DNA of 64,000 bases, taken from NCBI GenBank assembly GCA_963783085.1, contig CAWAMJ010000005.1:1-64000 (forward strand), given 5' to 3'. The stretch is from CAVYUC01 sp963783085 (GTDB lineage: Bacteria; Bacteroidota; Bacteroidia; Bacteroidales; Prolixibacteraceae). The notes below the pieces were generated by a model. The model had not been told where the DNA came from, searched no databases, and saw only the letters and a list, made by a program, of their open reading frames with translations. Within the stretch, counting starts at the first letter, position 1, and each line of letters opens with the position of its first letter. The translations under genes and the position numbers were made by a program. This document shows, in pieces, positions 27,177-35,237 of the stretch.

Positions 27177-29468
27177 TCATTTCGAAATCATAATATTTTT
27201 TGAACTTACAGATTTTCCGTCAACAATCAGGGCAATTCGGTAAATTCCTGAAGTCAGGAAGGCAAAATCCTTTCCTTCGAATTTTACCTTAATATAGTTG
27301 TCTTCTGAATTATTCACGTCAACTATTTTCAGCACATGCCCGGTGGCGTCAAATAAATACAATTTCTTACCGGTGGTTTTGTCCGTTTCGTCAATGTAAA
27401 TCCAAATTTTGAAGTTGGTTGTTGCCGGGTTCGGATAAACTCTGTCGATATATGATTTGGGTTGTTCCCTGCTGTTTTCACTGAAAGAATCTGTTTTATA
27501 TGCCAGGCTATTGACTTCGGCAAATCCACCGGCAGAAGTAGTACTGCCATAACCTGCGCCAACGGCAAAATCACTAACACCTTCAGGAAGCGGAAGAGGT
27601 TGGGTAACGGTGGTCAGCGAGTCGCCGTCGTTTCTAATCAATGAATCAATCGCGATAAAAGAAGTGTAGCGGGTGAGCAGGTTGTATTTCAGTCCGAGTT
27701 CGGTAATTATGTCTTTTAAATATTCATTTTCTTCACCGGTATTTGCCTGTCCGTAATCATCTATGCGCTGGATAACATGTCTCGCCCACAGGTATTTTAA
27801 TGCTGAATTTTCGGGAGAAGGCGAATAATTGGGAAGGTGAATTTGCTGATTGAAAGTATGTGTGCCGGAAAGCCCTGTGATTTCGATTGAACCCTGCGGC
27901 ATTCCGCTCCACTTGCCGAAAGTGATAATTGGCCGTTCGGCAAAAACATCGGGTACCTTCAATGGTTCCACGTCGTAAACGTTAAAATTGTTGTAGCTTA
28001 TTTCGATGTTGGTTAAAACCGGCGACTGGATATATTGCCGGAACCGTTCCGCTTTTTCCAGCGCTTCGTTTTCGTTCAGAATAACAAAAGGTTCTCCCAT
28101 TCCTGTATGCGCGATGCCTTCAATTAAATAGCGGTTGACCGAACTTCCGATTCCGAAAGCAAAAAAGTTTGCTTCCGATAAATTGTTCCGGATCAAATCA
28201 AATGCTTCTTTTTCGATGGTTACATAACCGTCGGTAATAATTACAAAAGTACGTGCAAAATCCTCAGTACCAGGCAACGCCAGCGCCATGTTCAGCGCGT
28301 TCAGCATATTGGTGCCGCCGCTGCCTTCCTTGTTGTTGATTAAGTTGATGGCCTTATCGATGTTTTCCTGCGTGGCGTCAAGCGAAACATCCGACAGAAC
28401 CTGCGCGCCACCGGCAAAACACATCACATTGAATTTGTCGGTCGGGTTTAAATTCGAAATCAAATCGGTGAGCAGAACCTTGGAAATATTGATGGGAAAG
28501 CCATTCATTGAGCCTGAAACATCCATAATGAAAACGTATTCCCGCGGCGGAATATCAGCGGCAGTGGGCGTTTTTGGCGGTTGAATCATCGTCAGGAAGA
28601 AGTTTTCTTCTTCGCCTTCGTAAAGCAAAACACCTGATTCCAAACCATCTCCGGAAAGTACATAATCCAGGACGAAATCTTTGTTGCCCGATTTCTTTTC
28701 ATTTTCCGGCAAAGTGCAGGTTGCTGTATTATCAGAATTAAAATTGATTTCCAGCGACGGATGCGACGGCGAAGAAATTTCATGAATGGGCATTCCCGCA
28801 TTTATTTTGGTGCGGATATCAAAATCATACGTCGGATTTTCTCCCTGATGTGTGTATGGAACTTCCACCCACGAACTGTCGCCTTCAGTTGGGTGCTCAG
28901 CGTAACGCGGTCCGACAACCGTCGGATAAACGAATTCGTATACGCCTTCCACCGGGGTTAGCAATTCAGTGTAACGCATTTCCACTTCAATGGTATCGCC
29001 GGGTAAAATATTGGCCACATTCATTTGAAAAACATTCGGACGTTGTTGTTCGAGCAGCGATGTGGTGCGTCCTTCCTGTTTGGCCTGTTCGTATTCTTCG
29101 CGTGCCTTTTCCGCCTCGCGGATTTTGGCTTTCAGAATTCTTCCGCCCAGTTCCATCTGCATATAATACACGGCCGCTTTGGTCGATGCGGGAAAAACAT
29201 AAATGGCTTCCAGCGGTTTTTGCCCGATGTTGCAATACACCTGTTTTACGGTAACATCGGCAATTACGCCGCTGATTTGCACATCCGCCGAGGTCATTTT
29301 CAGCGGTAGCTGGTCAACTGCCCCATCTTCCGATTTTACAAAAAAGAAAGGCGAAGCGGTTTTATCTTCTGCCGGTGTGGTTTCCTGTGCCTGCAACTGG
29401 ACAGAAAACAGAATCAGACAAAGGAAAAAGGAAATAAGAGTAAAAATTTGAGACGTAAAATTTTTCAT
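27177..29468 (-). CDS. VIT and VWA domain protein with T9SS type A sorting tail
   Basis: 763 residues from the ATG at 29468, which gives a clean signal peptide (FTLISFFLCLILFSVQLQAQ); an ATG 15 codons upstream is less likely. It has a VIT domain (about 45-175; VFPASTKAAVYYMQMELGGR), a von Willebrand A domain (about 310-480) with the metal site DVSGSMNG, and a C-terminal Por_secretion tail (about 685-763; VYPNPATTNF and GIYRIALIVDG). VIT-VWA proteins resemble inter-alpha-trypsin inhibitor heavy chains and are likely protein-binding. The tail predicts T9SS export to the surface. It lies 208 bases upstream of the hydrogenase regulator on the same strand. A role in hydrogenase function is not implied. 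Confidence 0.9.
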   Translation of the reverse strand: MKNFTSQIFTLISFFLCLILFSVQLQAQETTPAEDKTASPFFFVKSEDGAVDQLPLKMTSADVQISGVIADVTVKQVYCNIGQKPLEAIYVFPASTKAAVYYMQMELGGRILKAKIREAEKAREEYEQAKQEGRTTSLLEQQRPNVFQMNVANILPGDTIEVEMRYTELLTPVEGVYEFVYPTVVGPRYAEHPTEGDSSWVEVPYTHQGENPTYDFDIRTKINAGMPIHEISSPSHPSLEINFNSDNTATCTLPENEKKSGNKDFVLDYVLSGDGLESGVLLYEGEEENFFLTMIQPPKTPTAADIPPREYVFIMDVSGSMNGFPINISKVLLTDLISNLNPTDKFNVMCFAGGAQVLSDVSLDATQENIDKAINLINNKEGSGGTNMLNALNMALALPGTEDFARTFVIITDGYVTIEKEAFDLIRNNLSEANFFAFGIGSSVNRYLIEGIAHTGMGEPFVILNENEALEKAERFRQYIQSPVLTNIEISYNNFNVYDVEPLKVPDVFAERPIITFGKWSGMPQGSIEITGLSGTHTFNQQIHLPNYSPSPENSALKYLWARHVIQRIDDYGQANTGEENEYLKDIITELGLKYNLLTRYTSFIAIDSLIRNDGDSLTTVTQPLPLPEGVSDFAVGAGYGSTTSAGGFAEVNSLAYKTDSFSENSREQPKSYIDRVYPNPATTNFKIWIYIDETDKTTGKKLYLFDATGHVLKIVDVNNSEDNYIKVKFEGKDFAFLTSGIYRIALIVDGKSVSSKNIMISK

Positions 29469-29648
29469 ATCAATGGTTTTAAGATGTAGTTGATGACAAG
29501 ATGAAACTAGCATTTGTTTGGTTGCGTGAGGTATTGAATATTAATAACTTTTCGGAAGGATCTATTTTTTTCTGCGAAATGAAACTCAAAATGTCACCTG
29601 GGAAAGATTGAAATTGGTGTTTTAATACTTGTTTAACAACCATCCGAA

Positions 29649-29752
29649 ATCGCCTCACACCTGACATCGCCTCAACCTGACATCGCCTCACCCTGACATC
29701 GCCTCACCCTGACATCGCGGGCGATGTCTATCCCTCTCCAGGCGGAGAGGGA
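29649..29752. repeat. 16-bp tandem repeat plus two hairpins in a 499-bp gene-free spacer
   Basis: The spacer 29469-29967 between divergent genes has no supported gene. It contains four copies of ATCGCCTCA spaced 17, 16 and 16 bases, each followed by CCTGAC. Then come the perfect inverted repeat GACATCGCGGGCGATGTC (29711-29728) and the hairpin CCCTCTCC-AGGC-GGAGAGGG (29732-29751). It looks like a dispersed intergenic repeat element of the kind common in Bacteroidota. Promoters for the VIT/VWA gene and hydE must lie in the flanks. Confidence 0.8.
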
Positions 29753-29967
29753 AGAGGACTTCATTACGTGTGGTTTTCAGGTTAATATAGATTTTAAAAC
29801 AGACAGGGGGAGTTGTTGACAGCCAGTTGCAACCTTCTGCAAGCTATTCATGGCAATGTCTGTTTCGATTTTCTTTAGTACTTTGAATAGATATTTAATA
29901 TCTCTTAACTGGCAAACCAGACATTTATTCGCCGGAATTCTGTTAATTTTACCGCTTCAAAAATTAT

Positions 29968-31021
29968 ATGGTGGACAAAGCAGAAATCATACAGCTCCTT
30001 CAATTGGAAGGCGATGACCGACAGCAACTTTTCGCCAGGGCCCGGGAAGTAAAAAACAGCCAGGTGGGGGATAAAGTCTATTTTCGCGGGCTGGTGGAAT
30101 TCTCAAATGTGTGCGCAAAAGATTGTTTGTACTGTGGAATCAGGAAAAGCAACAAACTGGTTGTGCGGTACACTGCCACCGACGATGAAATTCTGGCAGC
30201 CTGTCGCTTTGCATGGGAAAACCGGTTTGGCTCGGTGGTGTTGCAATCGGGGGAGTTGTCATCTCCGGAGTTTGTAGAGCGGGTGGATAATTTGCTGAAA
30301 AAAACCAAACAGTTGTCGAATAACGAACTTGGAATTACGCTGAGCTGCGGCGAACAAACCCGGGAAACATACCGGCGCTGGTTTGAAAGCGGGGCGCACC
30401 GTTATTTGTTGCGTATTGAAGCATCGAACCCGAAACTGTACCGGAAAATCCATCCTGCGACGAAGATTCATTCTTTTGAAAAACGAGTGGAAGCATTGGA
30501 ATACCTCGTGAACACAGGTTATCAGGTAGGTACCGGGGTGATGATTGGCCTGCCATTTCAAACGCTTGAAGATTTGGCAAACGACTTGACGTTTTTCAAA
30601 AAACTGGATATTGACATGTGCGGAATGGGCCCGTATATGGAGCACGAAAATACGCCGCTGTACGAATACCGCCATTTGCTAAAACCGAGGCAGGAACGAT
30701 TTGATCTTGCATTAAAAATGATTGCTGTTTTGCGTTTGCTTATGCCCGACATTAACATTGCCGCGGCAACAGCTTTGGAAGCCATCGACCCGGCGGGACG
30801 GGAAAAAGCGCTGGCCGTGGGCGCCAATGTACTGATGCCCAATTTAACGCCACCTAAATATTTAGTCGAATATAAACTCTACGAAGACAAACCTGTTTAC
30901 AGGCGAGGATACAAAACAAAGCATTAAAAACCTGGAAGATAAACTCCATTCCGAAGGGTTTGAAATTGGTTACGGTATTTGGGGCGATTCGAAACATTTC
31001 GGAAAAAGAATGCTAACCTGA
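29968..31021 (+). CDS. hydE: [FeFe]-hydrogenase maturase HydE (radical SAM), frameshifted near its C-terminus
   Basis: The open frame 29968-30927 gives 319 residues with the radical-SAM motif CAKDCLYC (49-56), CGIRKSN after it, and typical HydE/biotin-synthase-like segments (SCGEQTRETYRRWFESGAHR, GLPFQTLEDLA). It ends early. In the next frame, from about 30911 to 31021, the sequence continues LEDKLHSEGFEIGYGIWGDS, which is the expected HydE C-terminus, so the full protein should be about 350 residues. A one-base shift between about 30907 and 30912 explains this. HydE acts with HydG and HydF in building the H-cluster. It faces away from the rest of the hyd block. Confidence 0.93.
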
Positions 31022-31492
31022 ACTATTCTTTTTAATACCAGACAATCCTCCTTCCGGGAAACTCCTGCCGGCGCACATTTTCCGCGAAGTGGTGCCTTTG
31101 GCGCAACGTGTGCCGAAAAGAATACTTACATAATATTTTGCAACAGCACGAGATTGTATGTTACAAAACAGATGGATGTTGAGCAATCTTTTTAGTAATT
31201 TTAGAATTTATAAATAGAAACAACCTAATTTCAGCATTTAGTAAAAGACCAAAACAGGAAACGCGCAACCATTTTTAAATTAAAACCGTCTGTAAAACAA
31301 CCAATAAATACTAACAATAAAAACCTAATACAATGAAACACGGCCCGAAATAAAAACCTGAAAACCTCCCCGGACAGGAACCGAAACTGCCTGTCCACAC
31401 GACCCAACAGGACCTGTTCTTAATAGCGCTCACACCTGGTAATCTCCGTTTACTTCGAAAAGAGACTTATACAACAAACAAAACTTAAAACT
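31022..31492. other. Gene-free spacer of 471 bp
   Basis: No supported gene, tRNA or clear terminator is seen between hydE and the FISUMP gene. A stretch at 31043-31064 (CAATCCTCCTTCC, then GAAACTC) resembles the 3' end of cutC at 34605-34626. The second half is AT-rich and presumably holds the promoter of the next gene. Confidence 0.5.
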
Positions 31493-32203
31493 ATGGACAA
31501 AAGTATTTTCAAACTAAAATTTCAATTTTTCGCGGTTTTAATGTTATCGCTGCTGTTTGCAGCGTGCGACAAAAACGACCCTTTTGATGCCGGTTTCGGC
31601 ACGTTTACCGACAAACGCGACGGCCACGTATATAAATGGATAAAAATTGGCGAACAAATCTGGATAGCCGAAAACCTGGCCTACGTTCCGTATGCCTGTG
31701 CACCCGATTCGCAGTGCGGTATCTGGGTGTACGACTATTACGGCGAAGGCTCGTTTTACGAGAATTACACCATCTACGGCTGCTTGTACGACTGGGAAAC
31801 CGCCCAAACTGCCTGCCCCGAAGGCTGGCACCTCCCCTCCGATGAAGAGTGGATGGAACTGGAACGATTCCTGGGAATGGAAGAAGATCAACTGGACAGG
31901 ATCGGCATTGTACGCGGGGCAGAAGCAAATGTTGGAGGAAAATTAAAAGAAACGGGACTAAGTCACTGGAATGAGCCTAACGAAGGAGCAACAAATGAAA
32001 CTGGATTTACGCTTTTACCAGGTGGTTATAAAACAACAGAAGGAAGATTCAGTGCGTTAGGTACTATTGGAAATTTCTGGACATCCAGTGCATTTGATGA
32101 TAATTCCGCGATAAATCGATTTTTACCATCCTTTGGAAAAAATATTGACCGTGATTATAAACTAAAAGACGAAGGACTATCAATACGTTGTATTAAAAAT
32201 TAA
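31493..32203 (+). CDS. FISUMP-domain lipoprotein
   Basis: A 236-residue protein with a lipoprotein signal (MLSLLFAAC). The body is a Fibrobacter succinogenes major paralogous (FISUMP) domain: DKRDGHVYKWIKIGEQIW, then WIAENLAYVPYAC, CLYDWETAQTACPEGWHLPS, and the ending FWTSSAFDDN to LSIRCIKN. These domains are C-type-lectin-like and occur in surface lipoproteins of Bacteroidota and Fibrobacteres; ligands are generally unknown. A broken cysteine peptidase gene begins 20 bases downstream and may once have been co-transcribed. Confidence 0.9.
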   Translation: MDKSIFKLKFQFFAVLMLSLLFAACDKNDPFDAGFGTFTDKRDGHVYKWIKIGEQIWIAENLAYVPYACAPDSQCGIWVYDYYGEGSFYENYTIYGCLYDWETAQTACPEGWHLPSDEEWMELERFLGMEEDQLDRIGIVRGAEANVGGKLKETGLSHWNEPNEGATNETGFTLLPGGYKTTEGRFSALGTIGNFWTSSAFDDNSAINRFLPSFGKNIDRDYKLKDEGLSIRCIKN

Positions 32204-32223
32204 CCTAACTTAAATTTATAATT

Positions 32224-32652
32224 ATGAAAACAAAAATTACACTAGCCTTATTAATTATAGTTATAAATTCATTTTCTTAACCAACCTCATTTTCCTGGTA
32301 TAGTAATGACCCAACGCAGCGCTTTAACTATATCTCACCTGCTAAGGATCAAGGAGAACAGGGACCTTGCCGGACCTTTGCCGCAGTTGCGGCAGTAGAA
32401 GCAATGAGCCATATTTATTATTATAAACCTTTTAGCTATACTACTAACGGAATAGACCTTTCCGAGGCAGAAATTTATTCGGGGTGTTCCGGGTTTGGAG
32501 GTTCTACAGGTTCTGCCAGTATTGAAGAGGCATTGCACTACATCGATACTACCGGTATAATAAATGAAAGTTGCTTTGTAAATCCCGATGATACACCTTT
32601 CTACACTGTAAACTTTGCAGGGTGTTTTTTATTTTCAATTTTTACTCGGTAG
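32224..32652 (+). pseudogene. C1 (papain-like) cysteine peptidase remnant
   Basis: An ATG at 32224 opens a signal-peptide-like stretch (ITLALLIIVINSFS) that hits TAA at 32278. The same frame then continues without stop to 32652. It holds the active-site region DQGEQGPCRTFAAVAAVEAM, with Cys in GPCRTF where functional enzymes usually have GSCWAF, and then LSEAEIYSGCSGFGGS and IEEALHYIDTTGIINES, as in C1A peptidases. The second half with the catalytic His and Asn is absent. It is therefore doubly damaged: an internal stop and a 3' truncation. A CAA-to-TAA change would explain the stop. Unlike the single-base breaks elsewhere, the missing half cannot be a simple sequencing slip. Confidence 0.8.
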
Positions 32653-32693
32653 CCATAGCCTCACCATGTGTGAGACCATGACGGAAGGGATTT

Positions 32694-34178
32694 TTATTTT
32701 ACTTCCGAAATTTTCACCGCCCAGGCCAAACCGCAGGGTAAATTATTGCGGATTTTATGCGGAATGAAAATCTTAACTCCTTCGTCGATGTTTTCCCATT
32801 TCAGGTTTTCCTTTGATCCCAACAAGTTCAGTTTCGCATTATCCGCGGCAAAAATTCCTTTTACTTCGAAAGAATCGGGTAGGCCGGCGCCGTCATTCTG
32901 TTCCAGGTAAATGGCGTAAACTGCTTTAGTGTCTTTCTTTTGTGTCAGGCAAACATTGTCGGTTTTGTATGGCGCGATGGCGCGCGTGGAATAAATGGCT
33001 TCGCCGTTTACGTCAATCCATTTTCCCATTTCGGCAAGTAATTGATAGGCGCCTTCCGGCCATGTACCGTCGGGTGCAGGACCAATGTTATATAATAAAT
33101 TACCGCCTTTGGCAACAATATCAATGAGCAGGTGAACGGCTTGTTTAGGCGACATGAATTGCGGATTGGGAACCCAGGCCCAGCCGCCGCCGGCAATGAT
33201 GCAGGATTCCCAGGGGTAGGGGAGCTGTGTTTCGGGAACGCGGTTTTCCGGCGTCAGGTAATTTTGGTTGGGGCCTGTAACTGCGCGATCGACCACAATT
33301 AATCCCGGTTGTTTTTCGCGCGCTTTTGCCGCCAGTTCATCCATGCGAATATCCTGGTTCACAGCACGCGATTTTGGAAAGCCCGAAGTTGAATTTTCTG
33401 CAATACGAGAGTAATAATTTTTGATTTGTTCCGGAGATTTTTTTGAAACCCAGCCTCCATCGAGCCAGAGAATATCTAGTTTTCCGTAGTCGGTGCACAG
33501 TTCCATAATTTGATTTTGCGTGAACTCTACAAATTTTTCCCATTTTTCAGGATATTCTTCCGGATCGTAATTTACATTTCTGTCCATCGGCGGAAATTTC
33601 GGATCCCAGTAATATTCGCTGTGCCAGTCGGGTTTGGAAAAGTAAGCGCCTGCCCACAAACCTTCTGCCCGAAAAGCATCGAAAATTTCTTTGGTAACAT
33701 TGGCCCGCGGGTTCACACTAAACGGACAATCTTCAGAAGTGATTTTATAATCGGTATATTTCGAATCGAACATGCAAAAACCGTCGTGATGTTTGGTGGT
33801 AAAAACCACGTATTTCATTCCTGCATTTTTTGCTGCTTCTGCCCATTTTTCAGGTTCAAAATTTACCGGATTGAACGAAAGTTTCAGGTTTTCATATTCT
33901 TTTTTGTACGTGAAATAATCGTCGGGATTCGAGCCTTTTTTGCGTTCACACCAGCCATAATCTTCCGGGCAAATCGACCACGACTCCACAATTCCCCACT
34001 GGCTGTACGCTCCCCAATGCATTAAAAGTCCGAATTTCAAATCCTGCCACTCTTCCAGTTTTTGCAGCACTTTTTCATCGGTTGGCCAGGTGTACGGTGT
34101 TACTTCGTGTTCGTATTGGGCGAATATCAGGGTGACAAATAAAAGGGGAAAAATGGTAATTAGCTTTTTCATTTTCAT
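32694..34178 (-). CDS. GH29 alpha-L-fucosidase
   Basis: A 494-residue exported enzyme with a signal peptide (LITIFPLLFVTLIFAQ). Glycoside hydrolase family 29 features: LKFGLLMHWGAYSQWG (about 50), KYVVFTTKHHDGFCMFDS (about 123) and the nucleophile region KLDILWLDGGW (about 235; Asp in WLDGG). C-terminal residues about 400-494 form the usual beta domain. It removes alpha-L-fucose from glycans, probably in the periplasm or at the surface. No SusC/SusD genes lie nearby, so it is not part of a visible polysaccharide locus. Confidence 0.92.
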   Translation of the reverse strand: MKMKKLITIFPLLFVTLIFAQYEHEVTPYTWPTDEKVLQKLEEWQDLKFGLLMHWGAYSQWGIVESWSICPEDYGWCERKKGSNPDDYFTYKKEYENLKLSFNPVNFEPEKWAEAAKNAGMKYVVFTTKHHDGFCMFDSKYTDYKITSEDCPFSVNPRANVTKEIFDAFRAEGLWAGAYFSKPDWHSEYYWDPKFPPMDRNVNYDPEEYPEKWEKFVEFTQNQIMELCTDYGKLDILWLDGGWVSKKSPEQIKNYYSRIAENSTSGFPKSRAVNQDIRMDELAAKAREKQPGLIVVDRAVTGPNQNYLTPENRVPETQLPYPWESCIIAGGGWAWVPNPQFMSPKQAVHLLIDIVAKGGNLLYNIGPAPDGTWPEGAYQLLAEMGKWIDVNGEAIYSTRAIAPYKTDNVCLTQKKDTKAVYAIYLEQNDGAGLPDSFEVKGIFAADNAKLNLLGSKENLKWENIDEGVKIFIPHKIRNNLPCGLAWAVKISEVK

Positions 34179-34563
34179 TCGGATAATTGGATTTAAGATT
34201 AAAACACAAGATACAGGATTTTTAGGAATTCCGGGTTCAAGTACCCGTCACAAATAAGATGCGATGTTCCGGGAACAACCAATAACCCTGTTGAAGAAGG
34301 TTTATTTTCAGGCAGAAGATTATTTATGGTAGCGTTAAAATAGTTAAGCCACACGATGCAATCGTGCGGCAGCGGGGGCGTCTCTACCATCCGTAATCCC
34401 GACACCGAAGGGAAACCATTGGTTGTTGGTTCATCATCGACGTTGTCAGGTGCTGAGCACGCTGACAAGTCGTGGCGGTGGCGGAGCAACCTGTCAACAT
34501 CCGCAGGACTTGACAGCGTTAAGCGGGTTTTCGATCAAAACACATACCACTATTTTGGAATTT
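34179..34563. repeat. Gene-free spacer with three hairpins, probably a dispersed intergenic repeat
   Basis: No gene is supported. The spacer is GC-richer than its surroundings and carries CACGAT-GCA-ATCGTG (34352-34366), a larger hairpin TTGTCAG...CTGACAA with an inner GTGC/GCAC stem (34443-34468), and CTGTCAA...TTGACAG (34491-34516). The density of short inverted repeats suggests a REP-like or non-autonomous element rather than a promoter region. Confidence 0.6.
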
Positions 34564-35212
34564 TTATGCGCCGAGCGGACTGGAGCCGCTTGACGCGGAA
34601 TCAACAATCCTCCTTCCATGAAACTCTTTTGCGCCGGTTATGTTGCGGATTTCTTCGAGGTTGGCAAAGGTGACTTTCCCTGCTGCCAGGATGATGATTT
34701 TTTCTCCGGCTTCGGCTATCATTTGGCGAAGTATTTCCTGTCCTTCCAGCGCCGTGGGTTTTCCGCCCGAGGTTAAAATGCGTTTAATGCCGCTTATTTC
34801 TTTCAGGATTTTTACTCCCTCTACCGGGTTTTTCAGTTCGTCGATGGCTTTGTGGAACGTAACCGGAAGCGGGTGTGCATATTCGGCCAGTTGGCGGGTA
34901 TTTGTTTCGTCGATTTGATTATCCGGAGTTAACAATCCGAAAACCACCCCGGAAGCGCCCGCCTCTTTTGCCTGGTCGATTTTCCGCTTCATCTGCCTGA
35001 TTTCATCTTCGGAATAAACAAAATTTCCCGCCCGTGGACGGATCATCACCATAACAGGAATTTTTAATGCCGAGCAGGTTTTTTGCATCAGATTCAACCG
35101 GCGGTGTTAACCCATCGTTAGCCAAATCCGAACAAAGTTCAATCCGGTCAGCGCCGTTTTGTTCTGCCAGTAAGGCTTCTTTGAAAGTTTCCACGCAAGC
35201 TTCTTTAATCAT
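34564..35212 (-). CDS. cutC: CutC family protein, split by one frameshift
   Basis: Two overlapping open segments in different frames together make one CutC protein of about 215 residues. The N-terminal part (35212 leftward) reads IKEACVETFKEALLAEQNGADRIELCSDLANDGLTPPV, allowing for line breaks in the motif. From about 35095 the other frame continues NLMQKTCSALKIPVMVMIRP and runs to SGSSPLGA at 34564. Key CutC features are GADRIELCS, MIRPRAGNFVYS and TFHKAID. One extra base in GTTGAATC accounts for the break. CutC is a TIM-barrel protein historically linked to copper homeostasis, though its biochemical role is unsettled. It lies 25 bases beyond ligD and is transcribed in the same direction. 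Confidence 0.85.
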
Positions 35213-35237
35213 TTTTTGTTTTTGCCCCTAAAGTAAG

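Noticed and set aside
34199..34489. A 96-codon leftward frame in the spacer after the fucosidase gene
   Set aside because: It crosses several hairpins, has no recognisable domain and looks like a chance frame in repeat DNA.
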